From positions 55,684-119,683 of the forward strand of contig JAJQGB010000016.1 in NCBI GenBank assembly GCA_021200775.1: a stretch of DNA of 64,000 nt, read 5' to 3'. A model generated the notes under the pieces. It worked only from the letters and a program-made list of their open reading frames with translations, was not told the DNA's origin and searched no databases. Position 1 is the first letter of the stretch; each line of letters opens with the position of its first letter. Positions 1 through 9,184 of this stretch are shown here, piece by piece. Made by a program: the position numbers and the translations under genes. This stretch comes from Oscillospiraceae bacterium (lineage in GTDB: Bacteria; Bacillota; Clostridia; Oscillospirales; Ruminococcaceae).

Positions 1-191
1 AGGAGTTGGACACAATGTGCAATTTGAGCCAAGGAGTATATGAGAGAGGAATTCAGCGTGGGCAGAAGGATACACATCGCAATGATGCAATTAGGATGTA
101 TCAAAAAGGCAGAGATATAAATTTCATTGCAGATATGCTTGACGAAAGTGTCGAACAAATCAAGGAATGGCTAGGGACTGTTCTAACCTAA
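1..191 (+). CDS. C-terminal tail of Rpn/PD-(D/E)XK transposase-like protein (5' partial)
   Basis: The reading frame is open to the left edge, so the true start lies outside the window. The visible tail contains a YERGIQRG stretch followed by IRMYQKGRD and a short helix-turn-helix-like end (FIADMLDESVEQIKEWL). This is the typical C-terminus of Rpn-family recombination-promoting nucleases/putative transposases, which are multicopy in Clostridia. A TTG at position 6 is an unlikely start. The catalytic nuclease domain, if present, is not visible, so the family call rests on the tail alone. A strong terminator follows. Confidence 0.6.
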   Translation, partial: ELDTMCNLSQGVYERGIQRGQKDTHRNDAIRMYQKGRDINFIADMLDESVEQIKEWLGTVLT

Positions 192-223
192 TGCCAAGCA
201 ATTGTTCGTAAAAAAATAATAAG

Positions 224-277
224 TAGCCCGACAGGCACATTTCTTTGTGAGAGAACGCCCTGCCGGGCTATTTTTTT
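224..277 (+). terminator. Rho-independent terminator
   Basis: A 12-bp stem (TAGCCCGACAGG paired with CCTGCCGGGCTA, one mismatch) encloses a loop of about 23 nt and is followed by TTTTTTT. It lies just after the Rpn-like tail and separates it from the lipoprotein promoter. Confidence 0.85.
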
Positions 278-330
278 GTGCAAAAAAACTTCCCGTCCTC
301 AAAAATACCCCATCTAAACCAATTTACTAC

Positions 331-359
331 TTGCAACCGGCGCTTATTTGGAGTATAAT
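331..359 (+). promoter_or_regulatory. Sigma-A promoter for lipoprotein/two-component operon
   Basis: TTGCAA (331-336), a 17-nt spacer and TATAAT (354-359) match the housekeeping consensus. The ATG of the lipoprotein gene is about 48 nt downstream with GGAGGTG at 394-400. Confidence 0.75.
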
Positions 360-406
360 AAAACGTGGCTTGATATGCTTACTGTATTTGCCTGGAGGTG
401 GGCTGG

Positions 407-1714
407 ATGAAAAGAATACTTCTGATTGTCCTCAGTTGCCTTCTTCTTACCGGCTGTGAGGCGTTCACCTTCTCGGTGGACGAGCTCCTTGTGGCTCCTA
501 GCATTTCTGACGACCAGGCGGCTCTCAAACAGGCACTTTATGATAACGTCGGGCAATCGGTTACTCTTGCCTATCCCCAGTCGGGGGATTATCGCTCGGC
601 GTTCGTGATTGAAGATTTGGACGGCGACGATAACGACGAAGCGCTCGTCTTCTACACCGCTTCAAGCGCCACTGCCTCCGGAACCGGCGAAAATGTCCGT
701 GTTGCGGTCTTTGACAAGGACTCTGGAGGCTGGCACGCAATGTATGAGATTGCAGGCGGCGGCTCTTCGGTGGATACAGTCATAGTTCTGAACTACGGCG
801 ACGTCACAGATATCGTCATCGGCTATGGGACATCGGTTCACGACGAATCGGTCGTGAGTATATATAGATACGAAAACGGCGTCCTCAGGTCGACATACGA
901 CGGCTGGTACACGACGATGATTAGTGCCGATATCGATTTGTGCGGTACCGACGAGATTGTTCTCTTCAAAAAGTCGGGAACCTCTGTCTCAGTAGGAGTC
1001 ATCAAGTCGAGCGACGGACTCAGCTACGTCACCGCCGAACGAACTCTCACTTCAAGTGTTTCCGAGATTACGGATTATGTCTGCGGAATCCTCTACGGCG
1101 AGACTGGAGCACTTTTTATCGATATAACCGACGAAGACGGCTATCTTCTGACTGAGGTCGTCTACCTTACGGGAGACACCCTGACTTGCCTTTCGTCTAT
1201 GGACTCAGAGCTTCTCTGGACGACTGAGAGAACCGGCGGATATCTCTCGATGGACTATGACGGCGACGGCGTTGTGGAAATCCCGACTCTCGGACTCTTC
1301 TCCGGCTACTCAGGAGGAAGCGGCGCCGAATACATGGTGAACTGGCTCAGCTACAGCGAAGAGGAACTCACATTTGTCACCGAGTCGAGCACTTACTACA
1401 GCCTTTCGGACACTTTCGTTTTCAAGCTACCGTCGAGATGGACAAACTTCGTTTCGGTAATCCATGATAGCGACACCGGCGAGATAACCTTTGTCGAGTA
1501 CGACAGAACCGCCGACAGCCTTTCGGATATGACGAAGCTACTCAGCATAATTTCGGTCAGCTCCCGCAATGCAGATGCTTATCTCGATGATGGCTACACC
1601 CTCATCAAGGAGACGGGGAGCATGTCCTATCTCTACAAGAAGCTCGCCGATGATGACGAACCACTACTGCTGACACCGGATGAAATTTCAGATAATTTAT
1701 ATACAACAGATTAA
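407..1714 (+). CDS. Lipoprotein with FG-GAP/VCBS-like acidic repeats
   Basis: The protein is 435 residues and starts at ATG 407, chosen because GGAGGTG at 394-400 gives a 6-nt spacing; the GTG at 398 overlaps that site. An N-terminal hydrophobic segment ends in a lipobox LLTGC (Cys17), so it is probably a lipid-anchored extracellular protein. Acidic motifs such as DLDGDDNDE and DYDGDGVVEI resemble calcium-binding FG-GAP/VCBS blades. It sits 11 nt before a response regulator and kinase, which suggests a sensory or accessory role for that two-component system; this is inference. No enzymatic motif was seen. Confidence 0.75.
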   Translation: MKRILLIVLSCLLLTGCEAFTFSVDELLVAPSISDDQAALKQALYDNVGQSVTLAYPQSGDYRSAFVIEDLDGDDNDEALVFYTASSATASGTGENVRVAVFDKDSGGWHAMYEIAGGGSSVDTVIVLNYGDVTDIVIGYGTSVHDESVVSIYRYENGVLRSTYDGWYTTMISADIDLCGTDEIVLFKKSGTSVSVGVIKSSDGLSYVTAERTLTSSVSEITDYVCGILYGETGALFIDITDEDGYLLTEVVYLTGDTLTCLSSMDSELLWTTERTGGYLSMDYDGDGVVEIPTLGLFSGYSGGSGAEYMVNWLSYSEEELTFVTESSTYYSLSDTFVFKLPSRWTNFVSVIHDSDTGEITFVEYDRTADSLSDMTKLLSIISVSSRNADAYLDDGYTLIKETGSMSYLYKKLADDDEPLLLTPDEISDNLYTTD

Positions 1715-1725
1715 GGAGAATTTGC

Positions 1726-2430
1726 ATGAAGCGTGTTTTGGTCTGCGAGGACGAGGATTCCATAAGAGAGTTCGTGGTTCTCAATCTCAAAAGAAGCGGA
1801 TATGAAGTTGTCGACGTGAATTGCGGCGAGGATGCCGTCAAGGCTTTTGACGACGCCGGCGGCAATTTCGATGCGGCTTTACTTGACATCATGATGCCCG
1901 GGATGGACGGCTTCGCAGTATGCAAGAGCCTCCGTGAAAGAAGCGCAAAAATCGGAATAATCATGCTTTCAGCCAAATCTCAGGAGATGGACAAGGTTTC
2001 ATCCTTGATGATGGGCGCCGACGACTATATCACAAAGCCGTTCTCGATTTCGGAATTGGTCGCCCGTGTCGACGCAATCTGCCGCAGAGTCAGCCTTATG
2101 GACTCTTCCAAAGCCGACAACGGCGACGAGATAACCTCCGGACCGTTTGTGATAAACTTAAAGAGCCGTGTTCTCCTCAAAAATGGCAAGCCGGTGGATT
2201 TGACCCAGGTCGAATATCAGATAATGGAGTTTTTCCTGAAAAACCAGAACACTGCGCTTGACAGAATGACAATCCTGAAGCAAATTTGGGGAGACAATTA
2301 CTACGGCGAGGAAAAGATAGTCGACGTAAATATAAGAAGAATCAGAATGAAGATTGAAGATGAACCTAGTAGCCCCAAGTACATAATCACTATCTGGGGT
2401 TACGGCTACAAATGGAGCTCCGGCGAATGA
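1726..2430 (+). CDS. OmpR/PhoB-family response regulator
   Basis: The 234-residue protein has a CheY-like receiver (acidic pocket E8-D9, phospho-acceptor D54 in LLDIMMPG, K104 in TKPF) and a C-terminal winged-helix domain ending in the GYGYKW signature typical of OmpR/PhoB proteins. It acts as a DNA-binding output protein phosphorylated by the adjacent kinase. The gene lies 11 nt after the lipoprotein gene and 13 nt before the kinase, with AAGGAG just upstream of the ATG. The regulon is unknown; location beside a secreted lipoprotein suggests an envelope signal. Confidence 0.93.
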   Translation: MKRVLVCEDEDSIREFVVLNLKRSGYEVVDVNCGEDAVKAFDDAGGNFDAALLDIMMPGMDGFAVCKSLRERSAKIGIIMLSAKSQEMDKVSSLMMGADDYITKPFSISELVARVDAICRRVSLMDSSKADNGDEITSGPFVINLKSRVLLKNGKPVDLTQVEYQIMEFFLKNQNTALDRMTILKQIWGDNYYGEEKIVDVNIRRIRMKIEDEPSSPKYIITIWGYGYKWSSGE

Positions 2431-2443
2431 GAGATGAGCCTCG

Positions 2444-3856
2444 ATGCTAAAAAGAAGAATAGGGCAGAGCATAACCAGCAGATGGCTTGTAAACTCGATG
2501 GGCATAGTTTTGGCTGTGCTCCTTGTCGTTGACGTGCTTGCGCTTGTCATTTTCAGCAACTACTATACAAATGCCGCCGAGCAGAGCCTGACCGCAAAGC
2601 TCGAATCGGTTATTTCGCCGTTGTCGAGATACCAGACCGTATCGGGACTCGAAAGCGAGATTGAATCGTCCGTAATCGAGTTTGATGAGAAGGAAAAGTA
2701 TGAGCTGATAGCTCTTGACACTTCGGGAGAAGTGCTCTTAACCAGTTCCGGCTTCGAGCCCTCCGAGTGGCTGAATCTGAGCGGCTATGAAAAAGCCCTT
2801 GACTCTTTGGAAGGCGAATACTGCGAAACGCTTACTCTTTCAAGCGGCGAAAAGGTCATGTGCTACACGGTGATACTTTCTTCACTTCCGTGCGAGTATG
2901 GCGCACTTATGCTCTTCACGTCGATTGATCTAATCGACAATCAGGTCTTCAGAATTGGCGTCGTCCTCACATTGTCACTTTTTGCAATAATACTTCTCAT
3001 GCTTTTTGCTGGACTTTCGTTTGTACGGTCGATAGTCGTCCCTGTCCGGCAGATGTGCGAAATATCCAAAAAATATGCCGAGGGCGATTTCCGTGAAAGA
3101 ATCGACCCGAAGACCTCCGACGAAATCGGCGAGCTTGCCCAGTCCATCAACTACATGGCTACCGAGCTTGAAAACTCCGACAAAGTCAAAAACGAGTTCA
3201 TATCGTCTGTATCACACGAACTCCGCACGCCTTTGACTGCAATCAAGGGCTGGAGTGAAACGGCTCTTGAAATGTCCGACGACCCGGAGACAATACAAAA
3301 GGCGATGAAGGTTATCACCAGCGAGACGGAACGCCTTTCTGACATGGTCGAGGAGCTCCTTGACTTCTCCCGAATCGAGGACGGAAGATTCACACTCAAC
3401 CGTGAGACCTGCGATATTTTGGCAGAACTCGGCGAAGCCGTGCTTATATATGGCGAACGGGCAAAGTCCTTAGGAATCGAGCTTGAATATTTTGAGCCGG
3501 AAATGCTACCGTTTGTATATGGCGACCGGGCAAGGCTCAGGCAGGTTTTCATAAACATAATCGATAACGCCGTGAAGTACACAAATCAGGGCGGAAAAGT
3601 CTCGGTTGAGGCTTTTGAAAAGAGTAAAGAAATAGTAGTCCTCATTTCAGACACCGGCGTGGGTATTTCTCCGCAGGACCTGCCGAAAGTAAAGACGAAA
3701 TTCTATAAAGCCAATCACACACGCCGTGGTTCGGGCATCGGTCTGGCAGTTGCCAACGAAATTGTCGAAATGCACGGCGGCAACTTAACCATCAACAGTG
3801 AACTCGGCAAGGGCACAACAGTGCAAATCACCTTGCCGATTACGGAACAATTTTAG
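2444..3856 (+). CDS. Membrane sensor histidine kinase (HAMP, HisKA, HATPase)
   Basis: The 470-residue kinase has two membrane segments (about 18-40 and 171-193) bracketing an extracellular sensor of about 130 residues, then a HAMP domain (about 192-245), the phospho-acceptor H258 in SVSHELRTP, an N box near N375 (NIIDNAVKYT) and G boxes DTGVGIS and GSGIGLAV. It phosphorylates the preceding response regulator. The extracellular region is short and of no recognised sensor family. Gene order lipoprotein-regulator-kinase suggests that the lipoprotein could feed signals into the sensor; this is inference. Confidence 0.93.
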   Translation: MLKRRIGQSITSRWLVNSMGIVLAVLLVVDVLALVIFSNYYTNAAEQSLTAKLESVISPLSRYQTVSGLESEIESSVIEFDEKEKYELIALDTSGEVLLTSSGFEPSEWLNLSGYEKALDSLEGEYCETLTLSSGEKVMCYTVILSSLPCEYGALMLFTSIDLIDNQVFRIGVVLTLSLFAIILLMLFAGLSFVRSIVVPVRQMCEISKKYAEGDFRERIDPKTSDEIGELAQSINYMATELENSDKVKNEFISSVSHELRTPLTAIKGWSETALEMSDDPETIQKAMKVITSETERLSDMVEELLDFSRIEDGRFTLNRETCDILAELGEAVLIYGERAKSLGIELEYFEPEMLPFVYGDRARLRQVFINIIDNAVKYTNQGGKVSVEAFEKSKEIVVLISDTGVGISPQDLPKVKTKFYKANHTRRGSGIGLAVANEIVEMHGGNLTINSELGKGTTVQITLPITEQF

Positions 3857-3872
3857 CAAACAGGAGGTTCTA

Positions 3873-4841
3873 ATGAGCAAAAAAACAGAAACAAAAAACG
3901 AGCCTGAATTTAAGTCGAAAATCGGCGGTCAGGCACTCATAGAGGGAATCATGATGAAAGGCGTCGACACCGAAACGATGGCAGTCCGACTCCCGAACGG
4001 TGAAATTGAGATTGAAACATGGGAGCTTAAGCCCGCAAAGTGGTATCGCAAAGTCCCGTTTATCAGAGGCTGTGTCAACATGGTCGTAAGCTTCGTTGAC
4101 GGCTATAAGTGTCTCTCGAAGTCGGCGGACAAGTCAATGGAAGGCATCGAGGAGGAAGAGCCCTCAAAGTTCGAGAAGTGGCTTACCGACAAGTTCGGCG
4201 ACAAGCTTATGAACGGCATAATGGTTGTCGCAACCGTTTTGGGCGTACTTCTGGCACTCCTTCTCTTCATGTATCTTCCGGCACTCGCCACAAAAGGAGT
4301 TTCATATCTCATCCCGGCACTCGCCGAAATGAGCTTTGTGAAGAATCTGATCGAAGGCATCATAAAAATCGGCATATTCGTAATTTACCTCTGGGCGACA
4401 AGCCTTCTTTCGGACATGAGAAGGACCTATGAATATCACGGCGCCGAGCACAAGACCATCTTCTGCTATGAGCACGGGCTTGACCTCACCGTTGAGAACG
4501 TCAGAAAGCAAAAGCGCTTCCACCCGAGATGCGGCACTTCGTTCACGTTTTTAGTTCTCTTTATCTCAATATTTGTATTCTCGATATTCCAGGTTTCGTG
4601 GGATTCGCTTCTTCTGAGAGTCGGTGCCCACATCATCCTTCTTCCGATTATCGTTGGAATCGCTTATGAGCTCATAAGGCTCGCCGGAAAGTACGACAAC
4701 ATCTTCACGAAGATTATTTCCACACCCGGACTATGGATTCAGAGACTCACGACAAAAGAGCCGGACGACTCCCAGATTGAAGTCGCAATCGCCGCATTCA
4801 AGCCCTGCATTCCCGAGGACAGAGAACGTGACAGATGGTAA
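3873..4841 (+). CDS. DUF1385 (YqhQ-like) membrane protein
   Basis: The 322-residue protein starts at ATG 3873, supported by AGGAGG at 3862-3867; an upstream in-frame extension into the kinase gene is not credible. Family signatures are GGQALIEGIMMKG near the N-terminus, EYHGAEHKTI in the middle and HPRCGTSF after it, with several hydrophobic helices. DUF1385 proteins are widespread in Bacillota and Chloroflexi but have no agreed biochemical role. The stop overlaps the start of prmC by 7 nt, an arrangement that suggests translational coupling. Confidence 0.88.
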   Translation: MSKKTETKNEPEFKSKIGGQALIEGIMMKGVDTETMAVRLPNGEIEIETWELKPAKWYRKVPFIRGCVNMVVSFVDGYKCLSKSADKSMEGIEEEEPSKFEKWLTDKFGDKLMNGIMVVATVLGVLLALLLFMYLPALATKGVSYLIPALAEMSFVKNLIEGIIKIGIFVIYLWATSLLSDMRRTYEYHGAEHKTIFCYEHGLDLTVENVRKQKRFHPRCGTSFTFLVLFISIFVFSIFQVSWDSLLLRVGAHIILLPIIVGIAYELIRLAGKYDNIFTKIISTPGLWIQRLTTKEPDDSQIEVAIAAFKPCIPEDRERDRW

Positions 4842-5683
4842 GCTCGCTCTATAACGAGGTTTTATCCGCCCTCAAATCCGGCGGAATCGAAGATTCTCAG
4901 TTTGAAGCGGACGTGATGTTTGAAGAGGTTTTCGGCAGGGACTTCAGGCTTAAACTGATGACAGGACAGCTCGACCGTCCCGAAACCGAAGCGGAATCGT
5001 CAAGTATTCAATCCATGCTTGAAAGACGACTTTCGGGAGAACCACTCCAATATATCATCGGCAGATGGGATTTTTATCGTGGAGAATTTTCGGTCGGCGA
5101 GGGCGTGCTTATCCCACGTCAGGACACTGAAACCCTTGTTGAGACGGCGTTTAAGCTCGTCAAAGACATCAGAACCCCAAAGATACTTGATTTATGCTCC
5201 GGCACCGGCTGTATAGCGATAACCCTTTCGGAGCTTCTGCCAGAATCGAAAGTCCATGCTGTCGAACTCTACGACGAAGCGTATCAATATCTCGAAAAGA
5301 ATATAGCAGAGCATAATAGCCGTGTAATCTCACATAAGCTTGATGCTTTGAGTGAAGAGTCAGCCGAACTTTTCCAGAATCTCGACCTGATAACCTGCAA
5401 TCCGCCATACTTGACCGAATCGGACATGCGGAATCTTCAGCCCGAAGTTGCTCATGAGCCCGAAACGGCTCTCTTCGGCGGCGAAGACGGTCTTGACTTC
5501 TACCGTGCTATTCATACAATTTGGAAGAAATCACTTAAAGCAGGCGGCTATATAGCTTTTGAAATCGGCGCAACCCAGGGCGAGATGGTCAAGACTATTC
5601 TCGAAAGTGCAGGGTATAGCGACGTCAGAATCATCAAAGATTTGTGTGGAAAAGACAGGACGGTTATAGCAAAAAGTTCGTGA
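4835..5683 (+). CDS. prmC: Peptide chain release factor N5-glutamine methyltransferase
   Basis: PrmC (HemK) methylates the GGQ glutamine of RF1 and RF2 using S-adenosylmethionine. The 282-residue protein has the N-terminal helical domain, the IPRQDTE motif (93-99), the SAM-binding loop DLCSGTGCIAI (119-129) and the catalytic NPPY (189-192). Length matches the family. The start overlaps the DUF1385 gene, so both are probably translated together. prfA is not adjacent here, unlike in many bacteria. Confidence 0.92.
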   Translation: MVSSLYNEVLSALKSGGIEDSQFEADVMFEEVFGRDFRLKLMTGQLDRPETEAESSSIQSMLERRLSGEPLQYIIGRWDFYRGEFSVGEGVLIPRQDTETLVETAFKLVKDIRTPKILDLCSGTGCIAITLSELLPESKVHAVELYDEAYQYLEKNIAEHNSRVISHKLDALSEESAELFQNLDLITCNPPYLTESDMRNLQPEVAHEPETALFGGEDGLDFYRAIHTIWKKSLKAGGYIAFEIGATQGEMVKTILESAGYSDVRIIKDLCGKDRTVIAKSS

Positions 5684-5709
5684 AGTCCATTTTATCGTAC
5701 ACAAAAAGC

Positions 5710-5738
5710 TTTACAAACCCGTTCCAATAGTGTATAAT
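5710..5738 (+). promoter_or_regulatory. recA promoter
   Basis: TTTACA (5710-5715), exactly 17 nt, then TATAAT (5733-5738). It lies about 77 nt upstream of the recA ATG. No canonical Bacillota LexA box (CGAAC-N4-GTTCG) was seen around it, so SOS control cannot be shown from this stretch. Confidence 0.8.
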
Positions 5739-5747
5739 ATAGAAAAC

Positions 5748-5777
5748 GGCACAAAAGTGCCACCGGCACTGCGTGCC
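5748..5777 (+). repeat. Two tandem short hairpins in the recA leader
   Basis: GGCAC-AAAA-GTGCC (5748-5761) is followed after three nt by GGCAC-TGC-GTGCC (5765-5777). Both lie in the transcribed leader. The second resembles the GGCAC-TTC-GTGCC hairpin of the dispersed palindromic element at 14209-14250. Confidence 0.6.
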
Positions 5778-5814
5778 AAAATCCAAAATATAAATTAGAA
5801 ACGAGGAAAACGAT

Positions 5815-6996
5815 ATGGCAATGAAGAAGACTGCTGAGAAGAAGACCGTCGCAGATCCGCAGAATCAGGAGGAAAAAAAGAAGGCTCTTGAAACCGCAAT
5901 TGCGCAGATTGAGAAGACCTATGGCGCCGGCGCCGTAATGCGCTTGGGGCAGAACTCCACTCTCAACGTCGAGGCTATACCGACAGGTTCAATGACTCTC
6001 GACATGGCTTTGGGAATCGGCGGTGTCCCGAGAGGAAGAATCGTCGAGATTTTCGGTCCGGAAAGCTCCGGTAAGACTACTGTTGCGCTCTCCATCATTG
6101 CCGAAGCCCAGAAGCTCGGCGGCGAGGTGGCATTTATTGATGTTGAGCACGCTTTAGACCCGACCTATGCGGCGGCATTGGGAGTTGATATCGACTCAAT
6201 GCTCGTGTCCCAGCCTGATAGCGGCGAGCAGGCTCTTGAAATTGCCGAAGCGCTCGTTCGCTCGGGTGCAATTGATGTAATCGTCCTTGACTCGGTAGCG
6301 GCAATGGTAACAAAAGCCGAAATCGACGGTGAAATGGGCGACACTCACGTAGGACAGCTTGCGAGACTCATGTCTCAGGCAATGAGAAAGCTCACGGCAG
6401 TTATTTCAAAGTCGAACTGCGTTGCAATCTTTATAAACCAGATTCGTGAGAAAATCGGTGTTATATATGGCAACCCCGAGACCACTCCCGGCGGCAGAGC
6501 GCTGAAGTTCTACGCTTCTGTCAGAATCGATGTCCGTAAGGGCGAAGCCATCAAGAACGGCACCGAGGTCATCGGTAACAGAACCAGATGTAAAGTTGTC
6601 AAGAACAAGGTTGCACCTCCGTTCAAGGAAGCCGAGTTTGACATGATTTTCGGCAAGGGAATCTCCCGTATCGGCGAGGTCGTCGACGTTGCAGTCGAGC
6701 TTGACATCATCCATAAGTCGGGCGCATGGTTCAGCTATAACGGCGAGAAAATCGGTCAGGGCAGAGAGAAGACGAAGGAATATCTCCTTGCAAATCCCGA
6801 CGTAATGCAGGAAGTCGAGAACAAAATCAAGGAGCAGCGCTCCAACATCTCGATGCTCTCAAATAAGAACAAGAAGGAAGCCGCCCTCCGTGAAGCCGCC
6901 AACACAGCACAAGCTGTAGAACCGGCTCCCAAGCCCGCATCCGTAATCGTCGAACCCGACGACGAAGACTTCGAGGAATTCACTCCTGCTGAATAA
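5815..6996 (+). CDS. recA: Recombinase A
   Basis: RecA forms ATP-dependent filaments on single-stranded DNA for homologous recombination and LexA cleavage. The 393-residue protein has Walker A GPESSGKT (81-88), the VIVLDSVAA Walker B strand, the L1/L2 region and a highly acidic C-terminal tail. It is slightly long because of an N-terminal Lys/Glu-rich extension. Translation starts at ATG 5815 after CGAGGA. recX follows, as expected for the pair in which RecX restrains RecA filaments. Confidence 0.98.
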   Translation: MAMKKTAEKKTVADPQNQEEKKKALETAIAQIEKTYGAGAVMRLGQNSTLNVEAIPTGSMTLDMALGIGGVPRGRIVEIFGPESSGKTTVALSIIAEAQKLGGEVAFIDVEHALDPTYAAALGVDIDSMLVSQPDSGEQALEIAEALVRSGAIDVIVLDSVAAMVTKAEIDGEMGDTHVGQLARLMSQAMRKLTAVISKSNCVAIFINQIREKIGVIYGNPETTPGGRALKFYASVRIDVRKGEAIKNGTEVIGNRTRCKVVKNKVAPPFKEAEFDMIFGKGISRIGEVVDVAVELDIIHKSGAWFSYNGEKIGQGREKTKEYLLANPDVMQEVENKIKEQRSNISMLSNKNKKEAALREAANTAQAVEPAPKPASVIVEPDDEDFEEFTPAE

Positions 6997-7020
6997 TCAG
7001 AGATGCAAAGAAGCAGCTAT

Positions 7021-7099
7021 GGCTCCCCTGTCAAGGGGAGCTATCAGCAAAGCTGACTGAGGGGTGCGCCGACGTAGTCGGCGCGTCGGCGAAGCCGAC
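7021..7099 (+). repeat. Modular palindromic repeat, copy R1 (upstream of recX)
   Basis: The element consists of CTCCCCT/AGGGGAG, TCAGC-AAA-GCTGA, GAGGGGT, then GCGCCGAC-GTA-GTCGGCGC and GTCGGC-GAA-GCCGAC. The layout matches copies R2-R4 at 9119, 14209 and 14293 although most stem sequences differ. It fills the recA-recX intergenic gap and ends 12 nt before the recX start, next to its ribosome binding site. Confidence 0.8.
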
Positions 7100-7111
7100 A
7101 AAGGAGCGAAA

Positions 7112-7741
7112 ATGCCCACAATAACATCCATCGAAAAATACAAAGGCTCCACCATGCGTGTCGACCTTGACTCCGGCGAGCCTTTGTTCATTAACGTCGA
7201 CGTTCTGAACGAGTACCACTTGCAGAAAGAAATGACTCTGCCGGAGTCGGCAATTGAAGAGATAATCCACGCAAACGATTTCCGTCGTGCAAAGGAACGA
7301 GCCCTGTATCTCCTGGACGAAAGGGACTACTCCTACATCGAGCTTTACAAAAAACTTGAGAATAATTACGATGAGGACATTTGCCTTGAAGTCTGCAATC
7401 GTTTGAGCGAGATAGGCTGTATCAACGACAGAAGATACTCCGAGCACCTTGCCGAGCATTACTGCGTCACGAAGCGCTTTGGTTTAAGACGTGCCCGGGA
7501 GGAAATGCGCAAGCGTGGCATCTCGAATGAACTGATAACAGAAGCTCTCTATCCCTATGAGGACACCGTTCCCGAGCGGATTGCGGAGCTTATTGACAAA
7601 AAATACGCAAGGTATCTTTCTGACGAAAAGGGCGTTCAGAAGGTCAAGGCGGCGCTTGTCCGCCAGGGCTACTCTTTTTCTGAAGTGAACAAAGCCCTGT
7701 CGGAATATGAATACGAAACGGAAGAAGGAGAAGAGGATTAA
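7112..7741 (+). CDS. recX: RecA regulator RecX
   Basis: RecX binds RecA filaments and limits their activity. The start at ATG 7112 is preferred (AAGGAGCG just upstream); the longer frame from 7064 runs through a palindromic repeat and is not credible. The 209-residue protein has the three-helix repeats of the family, with motifs RRAKERALYLL, FGLRRAREEMRKRGI and KVKAALVRQGY. The stop overlaps the rimO start by one base (TAATG), indicating translational coupling. Confidence 0.9.
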   Translation: MPTITSIEKYKGSTMRVDLDSGEPLFINVDVLNEYHLQKEMTLPESAIEEIIHANDFRRAKERALYLLDERDYSYIELYKKLENNYDEDICLEVCNRLSEIGCINDRRYSEHLAEHYCVTKRFGLRRAREEMRKRGISNELITEALYPYEDTVPERIAELIDKKYARYLSDEKGVQKVKAALVRQGYSFSEVNKALSEYEYETEEGEED

Positions 7742-9075
7742 TGGCAGTCACTGTCGGAATAGTGTCACTAGGCTGTGCCAAAAATATGCTCGACGCCGAG
7801 CACATGGCGTATAATTTAAGAGAAGAAGGATTCGAGCTTCAACCGGATGCCGCACTTGCGGACGTCGCAGTCATCAACACATGCGGCTTCATCGAGTCGG
7901 CAAAGCAGGAGGCAATCGAGACTATCCTCGAATTTGTCGCCCTCAAAGAAGAAAAGCGAATCAAGGCGATAATCGTCACTGGCTGTCTTGCAGAAAGATA
8001 CCGTGAGGAGATTTTAAAGGAGCTTCCCGAGGTTGACGCCGTCTTAGGAATCGGCGCAAATGAGCTTCTTGGTGAAACAATCCGCAAAGTTTTAGAAGGC
8101 AACGCCGGCGTTGAAATGTACGGAGACAAGTATTCTCTCGTAATCGGCGGCAGAAGAATCGTCTCCACCGAGACCTATGCCTACATAAAAATCGCTGAGG
8201 GCTGTAGCAACCACTGCACCTTCTGCGCTATTCCTCAGATTCGTGGCAAATACCGTTCGAGACCGATGGAAAGCATCATCGACGAAGCAAAATGGCTCGC
8301 CAAGGTCGGCTATCGTGAGATTATTTTAATCGCACAGGATACTTCCCGCTACGGCGAAGATTTATATGGAACGCAAAAGCTTGCCGAGTTACTTCGTGAG
8401 CTTTGCAAGATAGAAGGTTTAAAGTGGATTAGAACGCTATATTGCTACCCCGAGCGAATCACCGACGAGCTCATCGACGTTGTCGCATCTGAGCCGAAAT
8501 GCGTCAAATATTTCGACATCCCGATTCAGCACTGCTGTGACAGGGTTTTAAAGAGAATGAACCGCCGTTCAAACGAAGCCGAGATAAGGGAGCTCGTGGC
8601 TAAACTGAGAGCCAGAATCCCGAACGTAATCATCAGAACGACAATAATGACCGGTTTCCCCGGCGAAACCGAAGAGGAATTTGAAAAACTCTGCGAGTTC
8701 GTCAAGGAAATGCGCTTCGATAGATTAGGTTGCTTCGCCTATTCTCAGGAGGAGGGAACTCCCGCCGCCAAGCTGGACGGACAGCTCGACGAAGACGAAA
8801 AGAACCGCCGTGCCGAAATCATCACCCAGGAGCAGATGCTCGTGAGCGACCAGATGACCGCTGAAATGCTTGGGCGTGTCTATGAAGTGGTAGTCGAAGG
8901 TTATGACAGATACGCCGAATGTTGGTTCGGAAGGAGCCAAAACGAAGCCCCCGAAATCGACGGCAAGATTTTCTTTACGTCTTCGATTCAGCTCAAGGTC
9001 GGCGACTATCAGTACGTCCGAATCACCGACACAATGGACTACGACCCAATCGGCGAAGTCATATTAGCTACATGA
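7741..9075 (+). CDS. rimO: Ribosomal protein S12 methylthiotransferase
   Basis: RimO is a radical SAM enzyme that adds a methylthio group to an aspartate of ribosomal protein S12. The 444-residue protein shows the N-terminal UPF0004 cysteines (C12, C48, C82), the radical SAM cluster CSNHCTFC (C155, C159, C162) and a C-terminal TRAM domain. The N-terminal SLGCAKN motif separates RimO from MiaB. It is translationally coupled to recX and followed by repeat R2 and pgsA. Confidence 0.95.
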   Translation: MAVTVGIVSLGCAKNMLDAEHMAYNLREEGFELQPDAALADVAVINTCGFIESAKQEAIETILEFVALKEEKRIKAIIVTGCLAERYREEILKELPEVDAVLGIGANELLGETIRKVLEGNAGVEMYGDKYSLVIGGRRIVSTETYAYIKIAEGCSNHCTFCAIPQIRGKYRSRPMESIIDEAKWLAKVGYREIILIAQDTSRYGEDLYGTQKLAELLRELCKIEGLKWIRTLYCYPERITDELIDVVASEPKCVKYFDIPIQHCCDRVLKRMNRRSNEAEIRELVAKLRARIPNVIIRTTIMTGFPGETEEEFEKLCEFVKEMRFDRLGCFAYSQEEGTPAAKLDGQLDEDEKNRRAEIITQEQMLVSDQMTAEMLGRVYEVVVEGYDRYAECWFGRSQNEAPEIDGKIFFTSSIQLKVGDYQYVRITDTMDYDPIGEVILAT

Positions 9076-9118
9076 ATTTTTACCCTCTGATACGTTCTTC
9101 AGATAGAAGCACAAAAAG

Positions 9119-9172
9119 CCTCCTCCTGAAAGGGGAGGGGGACCGCCGCCGAAGGCGGTGGTGGAGGGGTTG
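9119..9172 (+). repeat. Modular palindromic repeat, copy R2 (upstream of pgsA)
   Basis: CTCCT-GAA-AGGGGAG, then ACCGCC-GCCGAA-GGCGGT and GGAGGGGTT. The copy ends about 12 nt before the pgsA ATG; the GGAGG ribosome binding site lies at its right border, so the repeat may supply or abut the translation signal. Confidence 0.75.
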
Positions 9173-9184
9173 GAGGATAACACC

